In this document: positions 25,901 to 37,324 of the stretch, piece after piece
How positions within the stretch are numbered: the first letter of the stretch is position 1
Layout: each line of letters begins with the position of its first letter
Source of the DNA: Meghimatium bilineatum
Taxonomy: Eukaryota > Mollusca > Gastropoda > Stylommatophora > Philomycidae
Assembly (NCBI GenBank): GCA_034231615.1
Contig: CM067311.1
Span: 14,975,360 to 15,039,359, forward strand
Reading direction: 5' to 3'
DNA length: 64,000 nucleotides
Translations under genes and position numbers: made by a program
The notes under the pieces: model-generated
Told to the model about the DNA's origin: nothing
What the model saw: only the letters and a program-made list of their open reading frames with translations
Databases searched by the model: none

Positions 25901-28900
25901 TGTTGAAAAGTTTGAAAAAGAAAATAAAAAATATATTTCTAGTGATAAACTAGATACATTTATGAGATGTGTTGAAAAGATTGAAAAAGAAAATAAAAAA
26001 ATATATTTCTAATAATAAACTACCGGTAGATACATTTATGAGATGTGTTGAAAAGATTGAAAAAGAAAATAAAAAAATATATTTCTAATAATAAACTACC
26101 GGTAGATACATTTATGAGATGTGTTGAAAAGTTTGAAAAAGAAAATCAAAAAATTTATTTCTTATGATAAACTACCGGTAGATACATTTATGAGATGTGT
26201 TGAAAATTTTGAAAAAGAAAATAAAAATATATATTTCTAATGATAAACTATATTCATTTATGAAATGTGTTGAAAAGTTTGAACAAGAAAATAAAAATAT
26301 ATATTTCTAATGATAAACTAGATACATTGCTGAAATGTGTTGAAATGTTTCAAAATCAAAGAAATATATTTCTAATGATAAACTAGATACATTTATGAGA
26401 TGTGTTGAAAAGTTTGAAAAAGAAAATAAAAAATATATTTCTAGTGATAAACTAGATACATTTATGAGATGTGTTGAAAAGATTGAAAAAGAAAATCAAA
26501 AAATAAATTTCTATTGATAAACTAGATACATTGCTGAAATGTGTTGAAAAGTTTCAAAATCAAAGAAATATTTTTCTAATGATACATTAGATACATTTAT
26601 GAAATGTGTTGAAAAGTTTGAACAAGAAAATGAAAAGATATATTTCTAGTGATAATCTACCGGTAGATACATTTATGAGATGTGTTGAAAAGTTTGAAAT
26701 TAAAAAAATATTTATTTCTAATAATAAACTAGATACATTTATGAGATGTGTTGAAAATTTTGGAAAAGAAAATCAAAAAAATATATTTCTAATGATAAAC
26801 TATATTCATTTATGAAATGTGTTGAAAAGTTTCAAAATCAAAGAAATATATTTCTAATGATAAACTAGATACATTTATGAGATGTGTTGAAAAGTTTGAA
26901 AAAGAAAATCAAAAAATATATTTCTAGTGATACTCTTCCGGTAGATGCATTTATAAGATGTGTGCAACAGTTTGAAAATCAATAATATATATTTCTAATG
27001 ATAAACTAGATATATTTATGAGATGTGTTGAAAAGTTTGAAAAAGAAAATAAAAAATATATTTCTAGTGATAGACTAGATACATTTATGAGATGTGTTGA
27101 AAAGTTTGAAAAATAAAAATAAAAAATATATTTCTAGTGATAAACTAGATACATTTATGAGATGTGTTGAAAAGATTGAAAAAGAAAATAAAAAAATATA
27201 TTTCTAATAATAAACTACCGGTAGATACATTTATGAGATGTGTTGAAAAGATTGAAAAAGAAAATAAAAAAATATATTTCTAATAATAAACTACCGGTAG
27301 ATACATTTATGAGATGTGTTGAAAATTTTGAAAAAGAAAATAAAAATATATATTTCTAATGATAAACTAGATACATTGCTGAAATGTGTTGAAAAGTTTC
27401 AAAATCAAAGAAATATATTTCTAATAATAAATTAGATACATTTATGAAATGTGTTGAAAAGTTTGAACAAGAAAATAAAAAAAAAATATTTCTAATGATA
27501 AACTATATACATTTATGAAATGTGTTGAAAAGTTTGAAAAATAAAATAAAAATATATATTTCTAATGATAAACTAGATACATTGCTGAAATGTGTTGAAA
27601 AGTTTCAAAATCAAAGAAATATATTTCTAATAATAAATTAGATACATTTATGAAATGTTTTGAAAAGTTTGAAAAATAAAATGAAAAGATACATTTCTAG
27701 TGATAATCAACCGGTAGATACATATATGAGATGTGTTGAAAAGTTTTAAAATAAAAAAAAATATATTTCTAATGATATACTAGATACATTTATGAAATGT
27801 GTTGAAAAGTTTCAAAATCAAAAAAATATATTTCTAATGATAAAAACTAGATACATTTATGAAATGTGTTGAAAAATTTCAAAAAGAAAATAAAAAAATA
27901 AATTGATATTGATAAACTATATATATACACTTATGAAATGTGTTGAAAAGTTTGAAAATCAAAAAAAAATCTGTATCTGTATCTATATACATTTATGAAA
28001 TGTGCTAAAAAGTTTGAAATATAAAATGAAAAGATATATTTCTAGTGATAATCTACGGGTAGATACATGTATGAGATATTTTGAAAAGATGAAAAAGAAA
28101 ATTAAAAAATGTATTTCTTATGATAAACTACCAGTAGATACATTTATGAGATGTGTTGAAAAGTTTGAAAAAGAAAATAAAATTTTTTATTTCTTATGAT
28201 AAACTAGATACATTGCTGAAATGTATTGAAAAGTTTCAAAATCAAAGAAATATATTTCTAATAATAAATTAGATACATTTATGAAATGTGTTGAAAAGTG
28301 TGAACAAGAAAATTAAAAAAAAATTATTTCTAATGATAAACTATATACATTTATGAAATGTTTTGAAAAGTTTGAAAAATAAAATGAAAAGATACATTTC
28401 TAGTGATAATCAACTGGTAGATACATATATGAGATGTGTTGAAAAGTTTCAAAATCAAAGAAATATATTTCTAATAATAAATTAGATACATTGCTGAAAT
28501 GTGTTGAAAAGTTTCAAAATCAAAGAAATATATTTCTAATAATAAATTAGATACATTTATGAAATGTGTTGAAAAGTGTGAACAAGAAAATTTAAAAAAA
28601 ATTATTTCTAATGATAAACTATATACATTTATGAAATGTTTTGAAAAGTTTGAAAAATAAAATGAAAAGATACATTTCTAGTGATAATCAACTGGTAGAT
28701 ACATATATGAGATGTGTTGAAAAGTTTTAAAATCAAAAAAAAATATTTCTAATGATATACTAGATACATTTATGAAATGTGTTTAAAAATTTTTTAAAAA
28801 TCAAAAGAATATATTTCTAATGATAAAAACTAGATACATTTATGAAATGTGTTGAAAAATTTAAAAAGAAAATAAAAAAATTAATTGATAATGATAAACT

Positions 28901-30150
28901 ATATATATACACTTATGAAATGTGTTGAAAAGTTTGGAAAAGAAAATCAAAAATTTTATTTCTAGTGATAAACTAGATACATTTATGAAATTTGTTGAAA
29001 AGTTTGAACAAGAAAATAAAAAAAAATTATTTCTATTGATAAACTATATACATTTATGAAATGTGTTGAAAAGATTGAAAAATAAAATGAAAAGATATAT
29101 TTCTAGTGATAATCTACCGGTAGATACATTTATGAGATGTGTTGAAAAGTTTGAAATTAAAAAATATTTATTTCTAATAATAAACTAGATACATTTATGA
29201 GATGTGTTGAAAATTTTGGAAAAGAAAATCAAAAAAATATATTTCTAATGATAAACTATATTCATTTATGAAATGTGTTGAAAAGTTTGAACAAGAAAAT
29301 AAAAAAAAAATATTTCTAATGATAAACTATATACATTTATGAAATGTGTTGAAAAGTTTCAAAATCAAAGAAATATATTTCTAATGATAAACTAGATACA
29401 TTTATGAGATGTGTTGAAAAGATTGAAAAAGAAAATAAAAAAATATATTTCTAATAATAAACTACCGGTAGATACATTTATGAGATGTGTTGAAAAGATT
29501 GAAAAAGAAAATAAAAAAATATATTTCTAATAATAAACTACCGGTAGATACATTTATGAGATGTGTTGAAAAGTTTGAAAAAGAAAATCAAAAAATTTAT
29601 TTCTTATGATAAACTACCGGTAGATACATTTATGAGATGTGTTGAAAATTTTGAAAAAGAAAATAAAAATATATATTTCTAATGATAAACTATATTCATT
29701 TATGAAATGTGTTGAAAAGTTTGAACAAGAAAATAAAAATATATATTTCTAATGATAAACTAGATACATTGCTGAAATGTGTTGAAATGTTTCAAAATCA
29801 AAGAAATATATTTCTAATGATAAACTAGATACATTTATGAGATGTGTTGAAAAGTTTGAAAAAGAAAATAAAAAATATATTTCTAGTGATAAACTAGATA
29901 CATTTATGAGATGTGTTGAAAAGATTGAAAAAGAAAATCAAAAAATAAATTTCTATTGATAAACTAGATACATTGCTGAAATGTGTTGAAAAGTTTCAAA
30001 ATCAAAGAAATATTTTTCTAATGATACATTAGATACATTTATGAAATGTGTTGAAAAGTTTGAACAAGAAAATGAAAAGATATATTTCTAGTGATAATCT
30101 ACCGGTAGATACATTTATGAGATGTATTGAAAAGATTGAAAAAGAATATA
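20000..30150. repeat. 3.87/3.72-kb higher-order repeat, three units
   Basis: The private junction 'ctgtatctgtatctatatac' occurs at 20381, 24249 and 27971, spacings of 3868 and 3722 bp. Long runs around it match almost base for base. Unit 2 lacks about 146 bp relative to unit 1 near 22.8 kb, and unit 3 lacks about 285 bp near 29.4 kb. These correspond to two and four whole monomers. Unit 3 loses register near 30.15 kb. This indicates recent block amplification with unequal exchange. Confidence 0.88.
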
Positions 30151-32273
30151 AAATAAAAATATTTCTAATGATAAACTATATACATTTATGAAATGTGTTG
30201 AAAAGTTTGAACGAGAAATTAAATAAAATATATTTCTAGTGATACTCTACCGGTAGATACATTTATGAGATGTGTTGAACAGTTTCAAAATAAAAAATCT
30301 ATATTTGTAATGATAAACTAGATACATTTATGAGATGTGTTGAAAAGTGTGAAAAAGAAAATAAAAAATATATTTCTAATAATAAACAAGATACATTTAT
30401 GAAATGTGTTGAGAAGTTTCAAAATCAAAGAAATATTTTTCTAATGATAAATTAGATACATTTATGAAATGTGTTGAAAAGTTTGAACAAGAAAATAAAA
30501 AAAAAATTATTTCTTATGATAAACTATATACATTTATGAGATGTGTTGAAAAGTTTGAAAAAGAAAATAAAAAAATATATTTCTTATGATAAACTACCGG
30601 TATATACATTTATGAGATGTGTTGAAAAGTTTGAAATTAAAAAATATATATTTCTAATAATAAACTAGATACATTTATGAGATGTGTTGAAAATTTTGGA
30701 AAAGAAAATCAAAAAATATATTTCTAATGATAAACTATATTCATTTATGAAATGTGTTGAAAAGTTTGAACAAGAAAGTAAAAATATATATTTCTAATGA
30801 TAAACTAGATACATTGCTGAAATGTGTTGAAATGTTTCAAAATCAAAGAAATATATTTCTAATGATAAACTAGATACATTTATGAGATGTGTTGAAAAGT
30901 TTGAAAAAGAAAATAAAAAATATATTTCTAGTGATAAACTAGATACATTTATGAAATATGCTGAAAAGTTTGAAAAAGAAAATGAAAAGATATATTTCTA
31001 GTGATAATCTACCGGTAGATACATTTATGAAATATGTTGAAAAGTTTGAACAAGAAATTTAAAAAAAAATTATTTCTAATGATAAACTAGATACATTTAT
31101 GAAATGTGTTGAATAGTTTGGAAAAGAAAATTTAAAAAATATATTTCTAATGATAAACTATATACATTTATGAAATGTGTTAATAAGTTTGAAAAAGAAA
31201 ATAAAAAAATATATTTCTAATGATAAACTAGATACATTTATGAGATGTGTTGAACAGTTTGAAAATCAAAAAAATATTTAACAATTTTGATATATTTCTA
31301 ATGATTAACTATATACATTTATGAAATGTGTTGATAAGTTTGAAAAAGAAAATTAAAAAATATATTTCTAATGATAAACTAGATACATTTATGAGATGTG
31401 TTGAAATGTTTGAAAAAGAAAATAAAAAAATATATTTCTAATGATAAACTACCGGTAGATACATTTATGAGATGTGTTGAACAGTTTGAAAAAGAATTTT
31501 TTTAAAAATATTTCTAATGATAAACTAGATACATTTATGAGATGTGTTGAAAAGTTTCAAAATCAAAGAAATATTTTTCTAATTTTAAATTAGATACATT
31601 TATGAAATGTGTTGAAAAGATTGAAAAAGAAAATAAAAATATATATTTCTAATGATAAACTAGATACATTTATGAAATGTTTTGAAAAGTTTCAAAATCA
31701 ATAAAATATATTTCTAATGATAAAAACTAGATACACTTATGAAATGTGTTGAAAAGTTTGAAAATCAAAAAAAAAATTTTTTATGATAAACTATATACCG
31801 GGTACATTTATGAAATGTATTGAAAAGTTTGAAAAAGAAAATCAAAAAATAAATTTCTAATGATAAACTACCGGTAGATACATTTATGAGATGTGTTGAA
31901 AAGTTTGAAAATGAAAAAAATATATTTCTAGTGATAAACTAGATACATTTATGAAATGTGTTGAAAAGTTTGAAATTTAAAAAAAAATATTTCTAATGAT
32001 AAACTAGATACATTTATGAAATGTGTTGAAAAGTTTGAAAAAGAAAATAAAAAAATACATTTCTATTGATAAACTATATACATTTATGAAATGTGTTTAA
32101 AAGTTTGAAATTAAAAAAAAAATATATTTCTAATGATAAACTGATACATTTACGAAATGTGTTGAAAAGTTTGGAAAAGAAATTCAAAAAATATATTACT
32201 AGTGATAAACTAGATACATTTATGAAATGTGTTGAAAAGTTTGAAAAAGAAAATGAAAAGATATATTTCTAGT

Positions 32274-32340
32274 CAGTAGAGGCGACTAAGTAAAGTTGAG
32301 GTACAGTAGAGGCGACTAAGTACAGTTGGGGTACAGTAGA
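32274..32340. repeat. 30-bp duplication at satellite right edge
   Basis: 'cagtagaggcgactaagta' begins two 30-bp units at 32274-32303 and 32304-32333, followed by a partial third 'cagtaga'. It abuts the last satellite monomer. Confidence 0.85.
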
Positions 32341-32790
32341 CTGACAAGTTGTCACCTGCGGAAAAATCATTGTCACATATTGTCACAATTTTGTCTTCCA
32401 ACAAATCAACCCCCATGGATGATGAAGAGATGCCGGCCAGGAAATTGCACCTTTTGTGGCAGACTCCAATGTGACTGAGACTGTGTGACTGAGACTGTGT
32501 GACGGGGACTATGTGACGGAGAATGTTAGTTGTGTCATCACTACTGAAGGGTCAATAGATCTGACATAAGAATGACAACATAGTTGGCCCAGATTTGTGT
32601 GGTGTGCTCCTGGCTCCTGGAATGCCTGCCTTTGGGGACTAAACATGCATTCAGAAACCTCCATGATGCAACAATGCCTTTGAGACAACCTTATAGAGTC
32701 TAGGTTACACAAGAGCCTCAGTTACACAACTGAGAAGAAGCTGTGCTATTGTCAGAAAGGCTATGGGCTATCAAATATAGCTCATATATA
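32341..32790 (-). repeat. Family C dispersed repeat, copy 1
   Basis: On the minus strand this matches the copies at 37858-38440 and 42985-44440. It shares the 'ctcagttgtgtaactgag' hairpin (7-bp stem), a 'tgtctcaaaggcat' segment, 'tgtttagtccccaaagg', 'gccaactat' and 'gtcagatctattgacc'. A short 17-bp tandem ('gtgactgagact' type) lies at about 32470-32520, where copy 3 carries its 32-bp array. The class of the family is unknown. Confidence 0.65.
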
Positions 32791-32847
32791 TATAGCTATA
32801 TAGCTACCACCAATATATAGCTACCACCTCAAAACTAAAGGGATTCT

Positions 32848-33095
32848 TCTTCTTCGTTCATTCTCAAACTCCTGCAGATTAGCAGGTTGTAGTCCGGAGA
32901 ACGGAATGCGTTGTGTCATGGTTTACATCATTGCTGTGATATATGCGCCTTTCGGCCTGACACATCTGACTTCAGCATTACTAAAGGGATTATTTCATAA
33001 TCATCATTATAATACTGTGACTTGCAATGTATGTTGTAAGAGGCAGCTAAGGAGGGCTTGGAGTGTGGTTGGTTACTCCATTTCATAGAAAGGCA
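32848..33095. repeat. Rearranged SINE-B: 3' half minus, 5' part plus
   Basis: 32848-32975 is the SINE-B 3' half on the minus strand ('ctcaaactcctgcagatt' and 'cctttcggcctgacacatc'). 33015-33095 carries the family's 5' segment ('atgttgtaagaggcagct') on the plus strand. The two parts face each other, so this is an inverted rearrangement or two truncated copies. Confidence 0.55.
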
Positions 33096-33236
33096 CACAA
33101 AAATAGTAGCATACCATGTATAAACTAATTCGATTATAAACCGAGGACATGATTTTAATGTCTGAAATTTGACACAAGTCTAGAATCCGTTTATAGGCCG
33201 AGTATAGAATTCCATTATTATAATAATGAAGGGGCA

Positions 33237-33957
33237 AGTGCCACATGGTTTGCATCTGTGGGTATCACCAACTAGACAAACCATTAATGCAAAAGAAAGT
33301 CTTAGTAGATGACATGCCGTTATATTGAGGTTCTCTTATAGAAGCTTCATGGCACATCATATATACAATTATGCTTTTATTTTATTGTTGCAATGTATTT
33401 TATGCTTTATTTGTATATATGTATGCACCTTCTGTGGTTGGGATAAAGCCAGAGATGTACTGTGCAGTACTGGGGAGGGGAGGAGGAAGCTGACAGCACT
33501 ATATGTTTCCTATGCTGAGACCCATCATAGAGGCGCAATGACTTAGGAAGTGACAATCATTTTGACTTGACCATTTGGTTGCATGCCTGAAGCAATAGAG
33601 AAATCTGACATAACCAGTAGTCAATTGGTGGCGGGGAATGAACATAGTGAACCCTACCTTAGCTCCAGTGATTTGAGCATTACTTAGGTAGAAAACTCAC
33701 AAACCAAATTAGACAATTACCAATTTATTATAATTATTTTTTTTTTAATCGCATTTATTGTTTTTCATGCCATGTGCATCTTCGCTTGCGAAGGAGGAAC
33801 ATCATCAGGTATCCTCTGGCTCTAACCGGGTTGGACCAAAAATCCACAGACCTCCCATCAATATAATGCTAGCACAACAAATATTATTTACAGACGAGCA
33901 GATACAAGATTGTCATAAAACAAAGTCTTCGCTTAACATCCTACAACTGAACATGGT
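33237..33957 (+). mobile_element. 5'-end fragment of the I/Ingi-like LINE
   Basis: This matches the leader of the element at 3721 from its first motif, through 'cattatattgaggtt'-like and 'accagtagtcaattggtgg' segments, to the start of the endonuclease ('SSLNILQLN'). It differs by an extra block of about 130 bp at about 33676-33808 and by lacking sequence equivalent to about 4330-4520. It stops at the first endonuclease motif and is followed by a SINE-A fragment. Loss of the 3' end with retention of the 5' end is the reverse of ordinary LINE truncation. Confidence 0.8.
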
Positions 33958-33965
33958 ATAGGAAA

Positions 33966-34026
33966 CTCTTCTTCTTCAGCGTTCATTCTCAAACTCCCGC
34001 CAGATTTTCTCTTGTAGCAGGACATA
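33966..34026 (-). repeat. SINE-A 3'-end fragment
   Basis: The minus strand carries the tail and the 3' third of SINE-A: 'ttcttcttcagcgttcattc' on the plus strand, then 'tctcttgtagcaggac'. It then changes into sequence related to the adjoining 21-bp minisatellite. Confidence 0.7.
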
Positions 34027-34084
34027 TGTTTGCCAAATGTTGCATGAGTTTGGCTAAATGTTGTTATGTATTTGGTTAAATAAT

Positions 34085-34262
34085 AATGGAGGGCAGAGCA
34101 CCAGGGCAGAGGAGGAAAGGCAGAGCAAGAAGATGATGGACTGACAACATTAAATATAACATGAATATGTCATTGGAGAATGCAAGCCGCATCGCCCACG
34201 ACAGAGAATTGTTCAGGGAGTTCATTAGAAAGACAACGTTCTGGAGAGAATATGTCACTGAC
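34085..34262 (+). pseudogene. LINE C-terminal fragment
   Basis: Read on the plus strand, the segment gives 'GQRRKGRARR', a stop, then 'WTDNIKYNMNMSLENASR' and 'AHDRELFREFIRK'. The order (basic GRxRR, W-x-D-N-I, a leucine-rich spacer, DR-x-x-x-R) is that of the last 60 or so residues of many animal LINE reverse transcriptases. It has an in-frame stop and no remaining upstream part. It runs directly into the minisatellite at 34262, so a 3' tail cannot be seen. The family is assigned by motif order only. Confidence 0.6.
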
Positions 34263-34553
34263 AGTGTGACTAAATGTTGTATGTGTTTGACCAAATGTTG
34301 TATGTGTTTGACCAAATGTTGTATGTGTTTGACCAAATGTTGTATGTGTTTGACCAAATTTTGTATGTTTGACCAAATGTTGCATGTGTTTGACCAAATT
34401 GTGTATGTTTGACCAAATTTTCTATGTGTTTGACCAAATTTTCTATGTGTTTTACCAAATGTTGTATGTGTTTGACCAAATTTTGTATATTTGACCAAAT
34501 GTTGTATGTGTTTGACCAAATGTTGTATGTGTTTGACCAAATGTTGTAGATAT
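34262..34553. repeat. 21-bp minisatellite
   Basis: About 14 units of 'accaaatgttgtatgtgtttg' with shorter 19-bp variants. Diverged relatives ('gccaaatgttgcatgagttt') occur just upstream at 34027-34075. The unit is divisible by three, which produces meaningless open frames on both strands. Confidence 0.92.
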
Positions 34554-34575
34554 CAAAGCCAAATGGTAAACTATG

Positions 34576-34965
34576 ATGTAACATATCTTATCCGGACTAC
34601 ATCCTGTTCAGTCCTTTACAATGCCAAAGTCATATGTGTTGGGCCATTGAGGCAAATAAAACTGTGACAAAACATTTACGTTCTCTGGTGTATGTCTGCT
34701 GGAAATCTAGTACGAACATCCTGCTACAGGAAAGATCTTATGGGAGTATGGCAACGAGCGTAAAGAAAAGAGAAATAATATAACCTGATATGCATGGTGT
34801 AAGAGGCAACTAAAGAGAGGAGGCAAGGTGTCTACCCTGTGTTGAATTCAAAAGTCAAGCAAAAAATAGAAACAATGTGACCCGACATGCATGATGTAAG
34901 AGGCAGTTAAGATGGAATTGACTGTGTCAACTCATAGGTTAAAGTGACCCACAAACAGTGCTTAT
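34576..34965 (+). repeat. Mosaic of SINE-B and SINE-A fragments
   Basis: 34576-34612 resembles the SINE-B 'ggactacatcctg' segment. 34630-34770 is a diverged SINE-A ('gtgttgggccattgaggc' to 'ctacaggaaagatc'). 34784-34965 holds two successive SINE-B 5' segments, each with 'atgcatg.tgtaagaggca'. None is complete. Confidence 0.6.
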
Positions 34966-34969
34966 TCTA

Positions 34970-35103
34970 TATTTTCATGTTTATGTAATTATTGCTTATT
35001 ATACATTTTTGCTTATAAATTTTTGCTTATTATTAATTTTTACTTTTTAATAGTTCACTTATTATAAATTGTTCCTTATTATGAATTGTTACTTATAAAT
35101 GTT
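34970..35103. repeat. AT-rich short tandem, left part
   Basis: Irregular units of the type 'ttattataaattgttac' with 'gcttataaatttttgc' variants. The same repeat resumes at 36103-36235, beyond the inverted-end segment 35108-36100. Confidence 0.7.
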
Positions 35104-35107
35104 TGCA

Positions 35108-36100
35108 GAACAATACGGGATCAAGGGTCCATGTATATACTATCAATTAGCGGGATTTTAAACAAACTTACAAATATTTCATACTATCAATATTTGTGTT
35201 CTTTGGTTCACACACATTTAGCGAGCTCAATGAAATTAGATCATTTACAGATCTTGTCACTGTAATTCAAAATAGCTAATAGTAGTTACGCACGGAGATT
35301 AAAACTTGCAACGATTTAATGGTTTTTGTATTTTCAAGATATGAGGTACTGTTAGAATTTAGATGTTGTGTTGGGGGGGGGGGGGAGGATTAGACTCAGT
35401 GTTAGGACTAATTCTAATGCAAACCCCCTTTCTGATTTAATCAATTCAAGTTGGTAACTACATTGAAAGGGAGACAAATGATTTCTGCTTACTCTTTGTT
35501 TATGTATTACCTCTCTCGCCGAAGATGGATGTATCTGGCCATTGGCGCAAATAAAATGGTGACACAACGCATTTCCATTCTCTGAACTGGAAATCTAGTA
35601 GGACTATGGTCCTGCTACAAAGAAGATCCAACGAGAGTTTTAGAATGAACGCTGAAGAAGTATTACCTCCCATGCGAATATTTGAGCTATAATTATTGGG
35701 CAGGTTTTACATATATAAATATGCCAAGACAATAAATGGGGGAGTATTTAATTGGAGGGTTGTATGAGTGGAAACATGATTGGGTTTGAATGCAGGGTAT
35801 TATTTTGTGTCGGATAATGAATTTAATCGTCACAATAGAAGTTAAATGTCATAGTATGACACTGTGCGCATTTCCCGTTTGTAAGTACTCTTCATGACTG
35901 CAACAATTGTACTGCGTCTTTGTCAGTCAAAGGCAAATTCAACATACATACGGCAGCCATTTTACTAAAGATATGTAGTGGAAGAGTGACGTAACAGAAG
36001 TGTGAATGGCATTACCAAGTTCTAAAAAATATGACAGGAGCACATTTTAAAAAAAGTGTAAGCAGGAAATGCTACATGGACACTTGATCCTGTATTGTTC
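35108..36100. mobile_element. Candidate DNA element with 28-bp inverted ends
   Basis: The 28 bp at 35108-35135, starting 'gaacaatacgggatcaag', are the reverse complement of 36073-36100 with two mismatches. The 993-bp interior has no recognisable transposase. It contains a poly-G run at about 35375-35387 and a SINE-A at 35514-35659. It sits between two parts of one AT-rich tandem, as if inserted there. No certain target-site duplication was found. Confidence 0.5.
35514..35659 (+). mobile_element. SINE-A with 10-bp TSD
   Basis: 'gtattacctc' at 35504-35513 and 35660-35669 flanks a slightly shortened copy that begins 'tctcgccgaagatgg' and ends 'aacgctgaagaa'. Confidence 0.82.
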
Positions 36101-36102
36101 CA

Positions 36103-36235
36103 TTTTTGCTTATAAATTGTTACTTATTGTAAATTGTTACTTATTATAAATTGTTACTTATAAATTTAGCGTATTATAAGTTGTTACTTATTGTAAATTG
36201 TTACTTGTAATTTTTTTTTAAATTATAAATTATCG
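36103..36235. repeat. AT-rich short tandem, right part
   Basis: About seven irregular units of 'ttattataaattgttac' type, same strand and motif as 34970-35103. Its T-rich end runs into the acceptor-like site at 36240. Confidence 0.75.
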
Positions 36236-36240
36236 TTTAG

Positions 36241-36508
36241 AGAACAGTGGAAACAGCATTTTTCTCCACGGGACCTAGTTGGCCTATCAGCAGAGCCTTA
36301 CCTTCTATATCCAACATATTACACTGGAGAACCATATTACATATCCGACACTGAAGATTCAATCATCATTGACAAGGGTCATGCTCGTAAAGGTGCTGCA
36401 GACAGTGAACTGATGGTAGACACAAACATAGCAAGACCTGATGAGACAGAAACACAGATTGACGGTGTTATAAAGCTGGAAGGGCCAGTTGTCAAGGATG
36501 AGTTTTAA
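36241..36508 (+). CDS. Candidate terminal exon of an unidentified host gene
   Basis: Starting after a T-rich tract and 'tcgtttag', the frame from 36242 stays open for 88 codons and ends with TAA at 36506-36508. There is no initiating Met at its start, which fits a last exon entered in phase through the AG at 36239-36240. The product is rich in Tyr and acidic residues: 'EQWKQHFSPRDLVGLSAEP' then 'YPTYYTGEPYYISDTEDS', and it ends 'KLEGPVVKDEF'. The final KDEF resembles a KDEL-type ER-retrieval signal but could be chance. No repeat elsewhere in the window matches it, and its composition is unlike the AT-rich surroundings. No clear AATAAA follows closely. I do not recognise the family; upstream exons were not found. 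Confidence 0.55.
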
Positions 36509-36644
36509 TCAAGTATGGGAATAATTAATTAATCACTGTGTAATTATGAGAATAGGCATATAGATGAACTCTATTACTAAGCTGGAACTTAGCTCGCTAA
36601 ATTAGATATGGGTTTTGTAGCAAGACAGTTAGATCTCCTTACCT

Positions 36645-36835
36645 ACAAGTAATCAATCAAGTGCCATGCCAATTGGTGTAGGTAATCATGCTTCTCCACA
36701 ACTTTCTGCCTCTTGTGTTGTTAAGTAATTCAATTGATGACTTCATTTTGTACCACACTGACAACCCATCCAGAAATTTATCTCTTTGTCTTCCTCTGTC
36801 TCTTCTCCCCTTGATCTTCCCAGTTGTTATTAAAT
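36645..36835. repeat. Dispersed repeat shared with 48345-48470
   Basis: 'aatcaatcaagtgccatgcc' and the following 'cttctccacaact' and 'cttgtgttgt' blocks recur at 48348-48420 in the same order and orientation. The element class is unknown. Confidence 0.6.
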
Positions 36836-37324
36836 TTGAAGTTTTACTTTTCTCATCGCACTTCTAAGACCATCGGAAAACACATATGAAGTAGCAACAA
36901 AAATAATTTTTCAATTTTGGGACCGCCACAACATGAAGAACTATTAAAGGGTTGGGGGATTAGGAAGGCTGAAGGATAGAGGGATTACACTGCATGGAGT
37001 TTATTATCTGAATCCTGTATTATTTGTGTGTTTTATTTTCTGTGTTTTTTATCATGAACTATTTGAAATAGATTTATGTTTTCTGTAATATTGTTGATTT
37101 TTCTCTTGTTGTTCCAGCTGACCATTTATATTTCTTATTGTGACGTAATGTAGTTGAGTATAACTACATTAGCTGTCTAGTTTACAGAAAAGCTGCAATA
37201 TGTATGCATTTTGGCCCAGTACATTTATTTTTATGTCGCAATATTGCTGATATAGACATGCTATTTGCATCTCGAGCATTCGTCTGCGATCAATTATTAT
37301 ACATCCAGTTTGATATTGTTCACG

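Larger units (their letters stand above)
944..32273. repeat. AT-rich satellite array, monomer about 69 bp
   Basis: Diverged head-to-tail monomers all carry 'gatacatttatgaaatgtg' followed by 'ttgaaaagtttgaaaa', an A-rich stretch and 'atatttctaatgataaac'. The most regular spacing is 69-70 bp, for example between 21961, 22031 and 22100. Variants include a 6-bp insertion giving 'actaccggtagatac', a 'cattgctgaaatg' version and a 'tgtatgagatattttg' version. The array covers about 26 kb after removing the insertions at 1371-1925 and 3721-8292. Repeated A-tracts suggest curved DNA. A centromeric or heterochromatic location is possible but not shown by the sequence. Stop-free stretches arise because 69 is divisible by three. 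Confidence 0.97.

Noticed and set aside
17890..28199. Repeated 60-69-codon open frames in the satellite (for example 'MRCVEKFEKENK' type)
   Set aside because: They follow from a 69-bp monomer (23 codons) with few stops. Frames break wherever A-run lengths change, and no start context or domain exists.
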